NCBI GenBank assembly: GCA_964450405.1
Contig: CAYVCQ010000005.1
Span: forward strand, 121,099 to 185,098
DNA length: 64,000 nt
Source of the DNA: WRGT01 sp964450405
GTDB lineage: Bacteria > Spirochaetota > UBA4802 > UBA5550
Direction of reading: 5' to 3'
Below are positions 16,300-25,073 of this stretch, in pieces (the stretch's first letter is position 1; every line of letters begins with the position of its first letter). The notes beneath the pieces are model-generated. The model saw only the letters and a list, made by a program, of their open reading frames with translations, was not told where the DNA came from and did no database searches. Position numbers and translations under genes: made by a program.

Positions 16300-16325
16300 T
16301 AAAAAAACCCCCTTGTTAAGGGGGT
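16300..16325 (-). terminator. Intrinsic terminator of the CoA-transferase gene
   Basis: On the minus strand, ACCCCCTT-AAC-AAGGGGGT (16325-16307) is followed by seven T residues. An additional small hairpin GGCG-TACC-CGCC sits beside it. Directed against the minus strand, it ends the CoA-transferase transcript; the + strand reading lacks a T tract. Confidence 0.88.
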
Positions 16326-16348
16326 CGGCGTACCCGCCGGGGGGATTG

Positions 16349-17698
16349 CTATATCCACCTGTTCTTCTTAGCTTCAAATGTAAGCTCATCTCTGAACTGC
16401 GGATGGGCGATTGAGATTAGTCTCTTTACCCGCGTGTTTATACTTTCAAAGCTGAGATCCACAACTCCATACTCTGTACATACATACTCTATTTCATTTC
16501 TCGTTGTAGTGACTATTGAACCAAGCGGCAATGTGGGGAGAATTTTCGATTTCAGCTCTCCATCTTTGTCGGTGTATGAAGAGGCTACGGCTAGAATTCT
16601 CTTTCCGCCCTTTGACATCTTTGCACCCTGATTAAAGTTTACCTGCCCCCCGGTTCCGCTATATTGTTTAATCCCTATTGATTCAGATGCAGCCTGGCCG
16701 GTGAGATCCATCATCAGTGTTGTGTTTATAGATATCATTCCGTCGTTTTGTGCAATAGTTGCAGGCTGATTCACCCAGTGCACCTCTTTGAACTCGAACA
16801 TTTCGTTTCTATCGAGATCACTGTAGAACTGGTTGGTACCTACAGCGAATGCGGTAATTATTTTTCCGGGGTAGAAATTTTTCCTGGAACCATTGATTAC
16901 TCCGGCCTTTACAAGCTCGGTAACAGACGGAGTCACAACCTCTGAATGCATCCCCAGGTCCTTTTTGCTGTAGAGCATATGTCCAATAGCATTTCCCAAT
17001 CCTCCGAAACCAAGCTGTATTGTTGAACCGTCGGGGATCATGTCTACAATGTATTTTGCCATTTGATTTTCTACATCAGTGATCGGTATTTCGGGAAGTT
17101 CGAAAATCGGAGAATTATTTTCTATGATGTAATCTATTTCGGATATATGAACTTTGAAATCCTCACCACTGCACCATGGCAGGTGGCTGTTGATCTCGCA
17201 GATAACTATTTCGGCAGGTTCAAGACATTCCTTTTTCGGAAGGAATGAACCGAAGCAGGACTTGTTTACATATCCATCTTTATCTGGAGGAGTTGCAGAG
17301 AAGGCAACCACTCTCGGAGCGGCCTTAAGGGCAACGTTCCCGAGATCGGAAAAGCTGTGAGGTTTGTAAGTGCCGACTCCCCACTCCATGCATATTCTTT
17401 CAAGGGGGCCCACAAACATTGTTTCTATGGTAAAGCTATCTTTAGCTTCTGGTTTCATGTAGTCATATAAAGCCATTGCAAAGCCCTGAAGGATTGTTAC
17501 GTTTTTAAGTTCAGATGCTCTCGCTCCAAGAGCAGTGGAAAAGGCCTTGGGGATATTTACACCCCCACCAGCAAATATTGCATCTCCTGATCGTACAAGC
17601 GCTGCTGCCTGCTCAGGTGAAACCAGCTTTGCTCTGTAGTCATCCATAAATGAGGTTCGGGTTATGGTACGGTCTCTTCCGGTTTTTCCGCTGTTCAT
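16349..17698 (-). CDS. Acetyl-CoA hydrolase/transferase family protein (4-hydroxybutyrate CoA-transferase-like)
   Basis: A 449-residue class I CoA-transferase. Family marks are SGDAIFAGGGVNIPKAF, IPDGSTIQLGFGGLGNAIG, the catalytic-glutamate segment LGMHSEVVTPSVTELVKAGV (E253 expected to form the glutamyl-CoA thioester) and GTGGQVNFNQGA. The C-terminus has YVCTEYGVVDLSFESINTRVKRLISIAHPQFRDEL. It should move CoA between acetate and a short acyl-CoA such as butyryl- or 4-hydroxybutyryl-CoA; the exact substrate cannot be read. GGAGA lies seven bases before the ATG. It is a single-gene unit with a good terminator. Acetyl-CoA hydrolase activity is the alternative. Confidence 0.85.
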   Translation of the reverse strand: MNSGKTGRDRTITRTSFMDDYRAKLVSPEQAAALVRSGDAIFAGGGVNIPKAFSTALGARASELKNVTILQGFAMALYDYMKPEAKDSFTIETMFVGPLERICMEWGVGTYKPHSFSDLGNVALKAAPRVVAFSATPPDKDGYVNKSCFGSFLPKKECLEPAEIVICEINSHLPWCSGEDFKVHISEIDYIIENNSPIFELPEIPITDVENQMAKYIVDMIPDGSTIQLGFGGLGNAIGHMLYSKKDLGMHSEVVTPSVTELVKAGVINGSRKNFYPGKIITAFAVGTNQFYSDLDRNEMFEFKEVHWVNQPATIAQNDGMISINTTLMMDLTGQAASESIGIKQYSGTGGQVNFNQGAKMSKGGKRILAVASSYTDKDGELKSKILPTLPLGSIVTTTRNEIEYVCTEYGVVDLSFESINTRVKRLISIAHPQFRDELTFEAKKNRWI

Positions 17699-18066
17699 AA
17701 GATTTCTCCGTTAAATTTAATTATAACTATTTATTGAAAGCAATATAAAAGTAGTTATATATTAGTACAAATTGGAAAAAATGTATAAAAAACAAGCTAG
17801 AGTTGTTTAATATCTTAAAAACCATAGTATCTATAGTAAAATAAGTCAATAATAAAAGAGAGAGAAGTAAATTTATTATTATTAAAGTAAAATAAACATG
17901 ATATAATCAAAGCATTTAATGGTTAAATTAATAACTGGTCTTTTGAGATGAGGAAGATTTTTCTTATCAAAGGCTGAGCGGATTTTAGAGAACCGGAGTA
18001 ATATTTAAACTTCAATAGGGTTTTGTTTTTTTTGAATTTTTACGTTCGAGTAGAATTTTCTGAGAA
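17699..18066. other. Intergenic region with no recognised feature
   Basis: Very AT-rich sequence upstream of the CoA-transferase gene. I see no gene, no strong hairpin and no clear -35/-10 pair. Confidence 0.4.
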
Positions 18067-18097
18067 AGGCTGTATCAGAATAACTCTGATACAGCCT
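18067..18097 (-). terminator. Hairpin terminator of the secreted-protein gene
   Basis: A perfect 13-bp stem, AGGCTGTATCAGA (18067-18079) against its complement (18085-18097), closes an ATAAC loop just after the stop codon of the 18103-18780 gene. On the minus strand it is followed by TTTCTC, a weak T tract. Confidence 0.7.
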
Positions 18098-18102
18098 CTA
18101 TC

Positions 18103-18780
18103 TTATTTAAATTCAGCTGTGCCTGCTGCTAAAGGTTCACTCTGACATAACATGGTGTTCCATTTTTGAGCAAATGGATCCCATTCAGTATTTACAACAA
18201 GAGTAATTCTTAACTGCATATACATTTTATAACCCGGTTTCGCGTTAACCAGCCAGTTCTCAAAAGCGCCATCGAAGTTTGTTGTAATATTTTCATAATC
18301 TGCGCCGGTATCTTTGTAATACATTACTTCACTAATGTCAAAATCTATGTGACCTAATCCGCCCCCTTCAAGATGATCTCCGTCACTAAGCTTTACAGGC
18401 CACTTTTCAAGTTCTTTGTCCCCTCTGAATGAATGAGAAACCCAGAAAGTAACGAGAATACGTTCAGAGCCTTCAACAATCTTATCAGCGGCATAACCTT
18501 TTTTCAGTTTAGCCATATAAAAATTGTAATCTTTTCCGTCTTTTAGAAATGCTCTGAAGTTGAAATTTGATCCGGCTCCACCCTTGACATATGAAACACC
18601 ATTTTTAAACTCAACCTGGTTTTTATCAAATTTGTCCCTTAAAGGTAATCCTTTATCTGAAGCGATAATTATTCCGGTGCCGTAAGTTTTTGCATACTGC
18701 GGATCATAATCCATTGCATAAGCTATACCTAAAATGAATAAGATAAATGTGAGGAGTAAAAATCCTTTTTTTAAAGTCAT
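18103..18780 (-). CDS. Secreted protein of unknown function
   Basis: A 225-residue protein that I do not recognise. It has a clear signal peptide (KKGFLLLTFILFILGIAYA, cleavage near residue 22) and a soluble, aromatic-rich mature part with the blocks YAKTYGTGIIIASDKGLPLRD, ILVTFWVSHSFRGDKELEKW and GGGLGHIDFDISEVMYY. Only one cysteine is present, near the C-terminus (TMLCQSEPL), so no disulfide fold is indicated. No transmembrane segment follows the signal, so it is probably periplasmic or released. It is a single-gene unit with its own promoter and hairpin terminator. Confidence 0.7.
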   Translation of the reverse strand: MTLKKGFLLLTFILFILGIAYAMDYDPQYAKTYGTGIIIASDKGLPLRDKFDKNQVEFKNGVSYVKGGAGSNFNFRAFLKDGKDYNFYMAKLKKGYAADKIVEGSERILVTFWVSHSFRGDKELEKWPVKLSDGDHLEGGGLGHIDFDISEVMYYKDTGADYENITTNFDGAFENWLVNAKPGYKMYMQLRITLVVNTEWDPFAQKWNTMLCQSEPLAAGTAEFK

Positions 18781-18819
18781 AAAATTTTCCCCTTAATTAT
18801 TAATAGAATTGGTACAGAG

Positions 18820-18848
18820 AAAATAGATCATTAAAGAGGTAAAGTCAA
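18820..18848 (-). promoter_or_regulatory. Candidate sigma-70 promoter of the secreted-protein gene
   Basis: On the minus strand TTGACT (18848-18843), a 17-base spacer and TATTTT (18825-18820) lie about 40 bases before the ATG at 18780. The same -35/-10 pair occurs before tupA. Confidence 0.55.
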
Positions 18849-19228
18849 AGAAATACTCTACAGAAGGAATTTTTTAAGATTAAAGTGGAATATATTGATT
18901 TATTGAGTTTTGCAAAGGGATCCCTCAGTAAAATGAAAGAGATTAAAAATTTAAAATTTCACAAATAATCCGGTTTGTCTCAGATGGAAATATGCACTAA
19001 AATGATTCTCAAAATTGAAAATGTGTTGATGAATCGATATAATACATATTAAATATTCGAAGATGTCAGAATTTATATGCAATTCTGCTTCGCTGATTTG
19101 TTAATTCCTGAAATGGATGATTGAAAGCGTTTGGGGTAAATCGTGAGAGTCTATAATAAAAAAGTACACATGTTTGAAAATAAAATAACCATTACTCTGG
19201 TTTAGATAAAAATTAAGAGGATTCGGAT
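18849..19228. other. Intergenic region upstream of the sensor kinase gene
   Basis: AT-rich divergent region. I found no gene, hairpin or strong promoter match on the + strand for the kinase; a short purine stretch (AAGAGGA) precedes its ATG. Confidence 0.4.
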
Positions 19229-21208
19229 ATGAAGTCACCTACGCAAGAACCGGAGGAACATCGGAACAATGCTTTCCAAATAATACATGAGTATTCCATG
19301 GAACTGGCGTACATGAAATATGAAGATATTTTTCCAGGAATAATAAAACAAATTTATAAGCTGTTTAATGCTAAAGGTGCATTGATCAGCATATATGACG
19401 AAACTACGCAGAACCTTGAAGTGAGTTATACAACATTGTCCGATAAAGAAAATTCCCGGTTTGCGAAGTTACTGGGGAAAAGCCTCATTGGTTTTAAAGT
19501 GCATGTAACTGAAGATAATTATAAGATGATGACAGAATCAATAGTAGGGGAGGCATCCTCTCTTTATGAATTGACCTTCGGTGCGATACCGGAGATTATA
19601 AGCAAGACCATCGAAAAGATATTCGGTTTTGGTGATTTCGTGCCGGTTGTCCTTCTTTATAAATCCAGCCTTGTCGGAACCATGGTCATAGCTCTAAATC
19701 CGGGCCAGGCAAAACCTGACAGAGAAGTATTGCTGGCATTTGCAGGCATAACAGCAAATGCGCTGGAACGCAAGAATGCTGAATTACGAAGAGAAGCTGC
19801 GATCGAGGCTTTGCGTCAGAGCGAAGCACGGTATCGGTTACTGGCGGAAAATATGTCTGGTACTATATGGCTGATGGATATGTCTTTAAAAATAACCTAC
19901 CTCAGTCCGTCAGTGATAAAATTCCGCGGATTTTCAGCTGAGGAGATCATGGCACTCCCGTATGATAAAAATATCACGCCAGAATCACTGAAACTGGCGC
20001 TGAAGGTATTTGCCGAAGAAAAAGATAAGTTTCTTTCGAACCCGTCATATATACTTGACCGCACTTTGGAGTTAGAGTATTACCGGAAAGATGGTTCGAC
20101 ATACTGGTCGGAAAACAGATTCAGAATGATCCGTGATGAGAATGGAAAACCGGAAGCTATACTCGGGGAAGGGAGAGATATCACCGAGCGCAAGCAGGCT
20201 GAATATAAAATCAAAGAGAGTGAGGAAAAGTATAAATTTCTGACAAATAACATCCCCGACATTATTTATTCACTTGATGGGGAAGGGAAAATTGCTACAA
20301 TAAACAGTACGGCGTTAGAGCGTTTTGGCTACACTGAGCAGAGTTCAATAGGTAAGCCTTTTATGGATTTTATACATCCTGAAGATCGTGAAATACTAAT
20401 TAAATCATTTTTAAAAGCGCTGGAGGAAAAACGAAAAGAAACAACAGGTCTTCAATTTCGTCTTGTTGCAAAAAACGGTAACTGTTACTGGTTTGAGCTG
20501 AATGCCCGTGCCCGTTTTGATAATAAAGGCAGCTACATTGGAGAGGAAGGTGTATTACGCGACATTACCGATCGCAGACAAGCTGAAGATAAAATAAAAA
20601 GTCTGTTGGAGGAAAAAGAACTTCTTCTTCAAGAGGTGTATCATCGTATTAAAAACAATATGAATACAATCAAGGGACTCCTGTCGCTGCAGATATCCGC
20701 TGAAGAAAATCCGTCAACCATTGAATCCCTGCTGGATGCAGAAAGCCGTGTTCAAAGTATGATTTTTCTTTATGATAGACTCAACTGCAGCGAAAATTAC
20801 AGAGAGCTGTCAGTTAAGGAATATATCACCTCTCTAGCTGAAGAAATTATAGGAAGCTTTCCCGGTAGAGGTAAGGTTGAATTAAAAAGTGAAATTAGTG
20901 ACTTTATATTAAATGTAAAGCTGCTCACGCCTATTGGTATAATAGTAAATGAGATTCTAACTAACACAATGAAGCATGCATTCATCGGCAGAGATAGAGG
21001 CTTGATAACTTTATCCGCCTCGCACAATAAAAATCATGTTGTAATAATCATTCAGGATAATGGAGTAGGTGTCCCTGAAACTGTAAGTTTTGAAAACTCC
21101 ACCGGATTTGGAATGCAGCTGGTAGGTATGCTTGTAGAGCAGATTGACGGCAGTATAAGAATCGAACGGGGTACAGGATCTAAATTTGTTCTTGAGTTTG
21201 ATATATGA
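19229..21208 (+). CDS. Soluble GAF-PAS-PAS sensor histidine kinase (HisKA_2 type)
   Basis: A 659-residue cytoplasmic kinase with no membrane span. Layout: GAF-like domain (about 20-185), PAS with PAC (about 195-330, ending EGRDITERKQAE), second PAS with PAC (about 330-455, ending VLRDITDRRQAE), then a HisKA_2 dimerisation domain with EVYHRIKNNMNTIKGLLSLQ (H472 the likely phosphorylation site) and a HATPase with NEILTNTMKHAF, DNGVGVPE and GFGMQLVGMLVEQIDG. HisKA_2 kinases often lack a neighbouring response regulator, as here. The amidohydrolase gene follows after about 40 bases, but a functional tie is not evident. The sensed signal is unknown. Confidence 0.87.
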   Translation: MKSPTQEPEEHRNNAFQIIHEYSMELAYMKYEDIFPGIIKQIYKLFNAKGALISIYDETTQNLEVSYTTLSDKENSRFAKLLGKSLIGFKVHVTEDNYKMMTESIVGEASSLYELTFGAIPEIISKTIEKIFGFGDFVPVVLLYKSSLVGTMVIALNPGQAKPDREVLLAFAGITANALERKNAELRREAAIEALRQSEARYRLLAENMSGTIWLMDMSLKITYLSPSVIKFRGFSAEEIMALPYDKNITPESLKLALKVFAEEKDKFLSNPSYILDRTLELEYYRKDGSTYWSENRFRMIRDENGKPEAILGEGRDITERKQAEYKIKESEEKYKFLTNNIPDIIYSLDGEGKIATINSTALERFGYTEQSSIGKPFMDFIHPEDREILIKSFLKALEEKRKETTGLQFRLVAKNGNCYWFELNARARFDNKGSYIGEEGVLRDITDRRQAEDKIKSLLEEKELLLQEVYHRIKNNMNTIKGLLSLQISAEENPSTIESLLDAESRVQSMIFLYDRLNCSENYRELSVKEYITSLAEEIIGSFPGRGKVELKSEISDFILNVKLLTPIGIIVNEILTNTMKHAFIGRDRGLITLSASHNKNHVVIIIQDNGVGVPETVSFENSTGFGMQLVGMLVEQIDGSIRIERGTGSKFVLEFDI

Positions 21209-21249
21209 AGTGTATAATATTTGTCAGAGATAGATAAAAGGTTTAGTTA

Positions 21250-22077
21250 ATGATAGATTTCCACACACACATCTTCCATTGCGAAGTTTTAAACTCAAGG
21301 GATATCTTTATGGATGATCCCGGTTTTAAGCTTCTCTATTCTTCAGAGAAGGCAGTGATAATTGATCACTCCGGATTACAAAATTATATTTCAGCTAATG
21401 AACTTCACGGTGCAGCTGCAATGTCGTTTCCATGGATTGGAGAAAAGCATTGTATGACTCAGAATGAGTACATGGCTTCTATCGCGGCGTGTAAGAATAT
21501 TTTTCCATTCGGTATGATTCCGGTATCCGGCTCAAAAAGTGTAAGAGCTTATGCGGAGGAGATTAAGGCATACGGGCTTTATGGTATCGGCGAGTTGGCT
21601 TTTTACAATGACGGGATGAGTGATTCAAATATTAAATTTCTCAGAGAGGTTCTGGAGGCTTCAGTTGAGTTTTCTCTTCCGGTGTGCCTCCATCTCAATG
21701 AGCCTGTGGGACATTTTTATCCGGGGAAGTATGAACCATCACTTGGCAGAGTTTATGAATTGCTGAAACAGATTCCCGAAGCAACAGTGATTCTCTCGCA
21801 TTGGGGTGGGGGGCTTTTATTTTACGAACTGATGCCGGAATCACGGGAAATTTTACAAAACGTTTATTACGATACTGCTGCAACACCATATTTATACCGC
21901 AGTGACATTTACAGTGCTGCAGTTAAAATTGTCGGGGCAGAGAAAATAATCTTCGGAAGCGACTTTCCTCTGCTTGGTGTAGAAAGATATAAAATTACTA
22001 TTGAGAAAGAAGTTGATAAAAAGGAAGAAAGGGATAAAATATTTTCCGGGAATGCACGGAGGATTCTTGGAATTTGA
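21250..22077 (+). CDS. Amidohydrolase-family metal-dependent hydrolase
   Basis: A 275-residue TIM-barrel hydrolase of the amidohydrolase_2 type. The N-terminal metal motif MIDFHTHIF (HxH), the histidine in VCLHLNEPVGHFY, the histidine in VILSHWGGG and the late aspartate in KIIFGSDFPLLGVERY form the usual metal-ligand and catalytic set. Enzymes of this group include decarboxylases and lactonases; no substrate can be assigned. It starts about 40 bases after the histidine-kinase gene and ends four bases before the tail of tupC on the opposite strand, so it is likely the last gene of a two-gene + strand unit. Confidence 0.8.
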   Translation: MIDFHTHIFHCEVLNSRDIFMDDPGFKLLYSSEKAVIIDHSGLQNYISANELHGAAAMSFPWIGEKHCMTQNEYMASIAACKNIFPFGMIPVSGSKSVRAYAEEIKAYGLYGIGELAFYNDGMSDSNIKFLREVLEASVEFSLPVCLHLNEPVGHFYPGKYEPSLGRVYELLKQIPEATVILSHWGGGLLFYELMPESREILQNVYYDTAATPYLYRSDIYSAAVKIVGAEKIIFGSDFPLLGVERYKITIEKEVDKKEERDKIFSGNARRILGI

Positions 22078-22081
22078 AAAT

Positions 22082-23089
22082 TCAATCCCACTCAAGAGCT
22101 GTTGCTTTAAAGATCAGATAAACTTTTTTCCCCGGAATGACATTCATTTTAATTGCCGATGATTCTGTAATATAACAGCTTAAAATGCGCCCGGAAGCTT
22201 CGGTTTCAACGCGGATTTTTCCTGTATTTCCTTCAGATATAAGAAGTGTGACTTTTGCCTCAAGATGATTAACAGCTGAAGTTCTGGACAGTTTTTTTTC
22301 TGAAAGAATAATGTCGTTCGGATGAAGAATTGCCGGAGCATCGCGATCCGGTGGTTCGGCAGAATATATTTTATCTCCGTCGGGGAGTGTTGTAAACCAT
22401 AGATTATTTTTATCTTCAGTCCATGGCCCCGGGATGAGATTTGCGTTTCCCGAACCGGCAAGTTTGCCGTTATACAGCTTCCATATATGGTCTGTTACGC
22501 TGTTGAGCCAGGTAAGATCATGGCTTGAAATAATAAGTGTTGTGGAGTGTTCTTCTCTCATCCATTTAACTGCATTTATAATTGCCCGTGAACTTTCGGT
22601 ATCGACATTGGCAACCGGTTCATCAAGAAGGAGTGCTTCCGGTTTAAGAATGAGTCTTGAAGCGAGTGCAACTCTTTTAGCCTCGCCGCCGGAGAGTTCA
22701 AACCATTTTCTTTTCATAAAAATATTATTATTAAGATTTACTGTTTCAAGAGCTTCTGCAGAACGTTTCTTTAAATCTTTGAAATCGTTTTTTACCCGCA
22801 ATCCATAGGATACATTGTCATAAACTGTTCTTTTTAATAAATAGGGATCCTGCTGGAGCATTGTAGCATTAAGTCTGTCATTATATATTCCGTTAAAAAT
22901 AATTTTTCCCGAAGACGGTTTTTCCAGGAAAGACATCAATCTTATCAGAGTACTTTTACCGCTTCCGTTAGGCCCTGATAATCCCACAGCTGAGCCTCTC
23001 TCTATTTTCAACTCAGGAATCCGGAGAGTGAACTCACCATAACCGTGTTTAATCCCTGAAATTTCGTAAAGGTATTTATTCTTCATCAT
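22082..23089 (-). CDS. tupC: Tungstate ABC transporter ATP-binding protein with C-terminal TOBE/MOP-like domain
   Basis: A 335-residue ATPase. Walker A is GPNGSGKST, the Q-loop is MLQQDPYL, the ABC signature LSGGEAKRVALA, Walker B ALLLDEP and the switch SSHD. Residues about 265-335 (AVNHLEAKVTLLISEGNTGK ... GKKVYLIFKATA) look like a TOBE/MOP oxyanion-binding domain, as in ModC and related uptake ATPases. It should energise the TupB permease. It starts seven bases after the tupB stop in the order tupA-tupB-tupC. Overall affinity (tungstate rather than molybdate) rests on TupA. Confidence 0.85.
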   Translation of the reverse strand: MMKNKYLYEISGIKHGYGEFTLRIPELKIERGSAVGLSGPNGSGKSTLIRLMSFLEKPSSGKIIFNGIYNDRLNATMLQQDPYLLKRTVYDNVSYGLRVKNDFKDLKKRSAEALETVNLNNNIFMKRKWFELSGGEAKRVALASRLILKPEALLLDEPVANVDTESSRAIINAVKWMREEHSTTLIISSHDLTWLNSVTDHIWKLYNGKLAGSGNANLIPGPWTEDKNNLWFTTLPDGDKIYSAEPPDRDAPAILHPNDIILSEKKLSRTSAVNHLEAKVTLLISEGNTGKIRVETEASGRILSCYITESSAIKMNVIPGKKVYLIFKATALEWD

Positions 23090-23096
23090 AATTTCT

Positions 23097-23786
23097 CTAT
23101 GCCCTTTTCCTGAAGAATATCAGAGCCCAGTTAACGGCAAAACTTATCAAAAGAAGTACTATTCCAAGGGCAATACCCATTGCAAATTCACCTTTTCCTG
23201 TTTCGAGTGTAATGGCTGTGGTAATGGTTCTGGTGTGCCACTTAATGTTCCCCCCCACCATCATGGAGACGCCGACTTCAGATATTGCTCGACCATATGC
23301 TGTGGCAGCAGCAGTCATAACTGCAAAACGCGATTCGTAAAGCGTACTTATAAGTATTCTTCTGGGGCTTGCGCCTAGTGTAATAAGCGTGCTGCGTAAT
23401 CTCTCATCGAGACTTTCAATTCCTGTTGCACTTAAGGATACTACAAGCGGTAGTATAAGTATGACCTGTCCAACAACAATCCCTGATGTTTCAAAAAGAA
23501 GATTAAAATCTCCAAAAGGTCCTTTTCGTGTTATAAAGGCATATACGAAAAGGCCGACTACAACAGTGGGGAGTGCGAGAAGTGTATCCACTACTGTTCT
23601 TATCTGTTTCTTCCCGGGGAAGGTGTAATAACTCAGGGCAAAACCGCATGGCAGACCGATAAGAAGGCTTATCCCGATTGACAGTGATGAAACTAAAAGA
23701 GTTGTAGATATAGCGTCGTAGGTTTCAGTATTTCCCTGAAGTAACAATTTGAATGCGCTGAAAAATCCCTCTGTTAAAAAATCCAT
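23097..23786 (-). CDS. tupB: Tungstate ABC transporter permease
   Basis: A 229-residue inner-membrane permease with about five to six spans. The cytoplasmic coupling loop is visible as ESLDERLRSTLITLGASPRRIL, with further TupB-like text in AYGRAISEVGVSMMVGGNIKWHTRTITTAI. That last stretch is characteristic of tungstate and related permeases of the TupB family. It lies between tupA and tupC on the minus strand. A 15-bp hairpin in the tupA-tupB gap could lower expression of the permease relative to the binding protein. Confidence 0.87.
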   Translation of the reverse strand: MDFLTEGFFSAFKLLLQGNTETYDAISTTLLVSSLSIGISLLIGLPCGFALSYYTFPGKKQIRTVVDTLLALPTVVVGLFVYAFITRKGPFGDFNLLFETSGIVVGQVILILPLVVSLSATGIESLDERLRSTLITLGASPRRILISTLYESRFAVMTAAATAYGRAISEVGVSMMVGGNIKWHTRTITTAITLETGKGEFAMGIALGIVLLLISFAVNWALIFFRKRA

Positions 23787-23856
23787 ATTATCACATTTAT
23801 ATTCGCTGTTTTATTTGTGCGGAGTAAATAACTATCGTTGTTTATGTTTAGTTAAA

Positions 23857-23900
23857 TACAAACATACCATCACCGCATGAGCGAAGATGGTATGTTTGTA
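23857..23900 (-). promoter_or_regulatory. Intercistronic hairpin between tupA and tupB
   Basis: TACAAACATACCATC (23857-23871) and its perfect 15-bp complement (23886-23900) enclose a 14-base loop with an inner CGC/GCG. No T tract follows, so it is better read as an RNA-stabilising or attenuating hairpin than as a full terminator. It would favour tupA over tupBC, like other binding-protein genes. Confidence 0.6.
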
Positions 23901-23931
23901 TAAGTATAAAGTAAATATAATTTGTAAATTA

Positions 23932-24768
23932 CTATTTAGCGTTAGGAGTAAAAAGCTCTTTTCCCTCAAGTTTGTAATCTTTAATCATCTTCTGACCTTT
24001 TTTTGATGCCATCCATTTAATGAACTCCTTTGCCAGGCCATTCTTTACTGCTGAACATTTCGCAGGATTCACTTCAATAGCTGCATACTGGTTGAAGAGG
24101 TTGCTGTCTTTTTCAACAAGGATAACCAGAGGAGGATTTCCTTTATTTGTTGCTTCATATTTAATATAGGTTCCTCTATCTGTGATAGTATAACCTTCTT
24201 TCTCGGAAGCTACTTTAATTGTTGCAAGCATTCCCTGTCCTGTCTGGATATACCATGCTTCTTTGTCAGGAGCAAGACCGAATTTTTTCCATAGTTTAAG
24301 TTCTAGAGCGTTGGTACCTGATTTATCACCACGACTCATAAAATTAGCTTTTGACTCTGCAATTTTTTTCATAGCTTTTTCTACAGAAAGTTTTTTTATT
24401 TTCGCAGGGTCGCTTTTTGGTCCGATTATAACGAAGTCATTGTACATAAGTTCTTTTCTATTTATACCGTTACCATCTGCTACGAATTTTTTCTCCGCAT
24501 CGGGGTCATGTACAAGAAGAACATCAGCATTGCAGTCAACGCCTGTTTTAATTGCTATTCCCGTTCCTACAGAGATCCATTTTAGTTCAATTCCAGTGTC
24601 TTTTTGAAATACCGGTGCCAGGTAATCGAGAAGTCCTGTGTCATTTGTACTTGTAGTTGTTGCCATCATGAGACTTTTACCTTCATCAGCAGAATAGACT
24701 GACGGGGAGATAAGTAGAGTCAATAAAAGAGAAGCGGTTAATATACTGAGACCAATCACTTTTTTCAT
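23932..24768 (-). CDS. tupA: Tungstate-binding periplasmic protein
   Basis: A 278-residue substrate-binding protein with a signal peptide cleaved near SVYSAD. The mature start LMMATTTSTNDTGLLDYLAPVF is the TupA/WtpA-like oxyanion-binding signature; further family text is VDCNADVLLVHDPDAEKKFV, MYNDFVIIGPKSDP and FMSRGDKSGTNALELKLW. TupA proteins bind tungstate with very high affinity. The start is set at 24768, where GGGG precedes the ATG and the signal peptide begins. Tungstate would serve tungsten enzymes, and the selenocysteine formate dehydrogenase in this window is an obvious candidate (inference). Confidence 0.9.
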   Translation of the reverse strand: MKKVIGLSILTASLLLTLLISPSVYSADEGKSLMMATTTSTNDTGLLDYLAPVFQKDTGIELKWISVGTGIAIKTGVDCNADVLLVHDPDAEKKFVADGNGINRKELMYNDFVIIGPKSDPAKIKKLSVEKAMKKIAESKANFMSRGDKSGTNALELKLWKKFGLAPDKEAWYIQTGQGMLATIKVASEKEGYTITDRGTYIKYEATNKGNPPLVILVEKDSNLFNQYAAIEVNPAKCSAVKNGLAKEFIKWMASKKGQKMIKDYKLEGKELFTPNAK

Positions 24769-24800
24769 AAGATACCCCTTATTTTTGATATTTGGTATGA

Positions 24801-24828
24801 AAAATACTCCGTACAGATATAAAGTCAA
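24801..24828 (-). promoter_or_regulatory. Candidate sigma-70 promoter of tupABC
   Basis: Minus-strand TTGACT (24828-24823), a 16-base spacer and TATTTT (24806-24801), about 30 bases before the tupA ATG. No Tup/Mod-type operator palindrome was recognised. Confidence 0.5.
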
Positions 24829-24928
24829 CGATTAATAAGGGCAAATATCTTAAATAATCGTATAATATTACTAAAAATAACAACTGATTTTGATATCTCT
24901 GCTATATAATAATTAATATCTGGAAAAG

Positions 24929-24948
24929 ACTTCTGAATCCTCAGAAGT
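24929..24948. repeat. 8-bp perfect hairpin in the tupA-ppiB divergent region
   Basis: ACTTCTGA-ATCC-TCAGAAGT at 24929-24948. It lies between the divergent tupA and cyclophilin genes, upstream of the tupA promoter. It could be an operator or a small terminator; nothing decides between them. Confidence 0.45.
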
Positions 24949-25073
24949 GGGGCATGGTTTTTTATGAAATGATCAGGTACTTTTGCCGAGGGCAAGATTT
25001 CTTGACAGTAAAATACTCCTGTGGAATGAATGTCTTATAAATTTAATTAAAAGATGATAAAAGAGGAAAAAAG

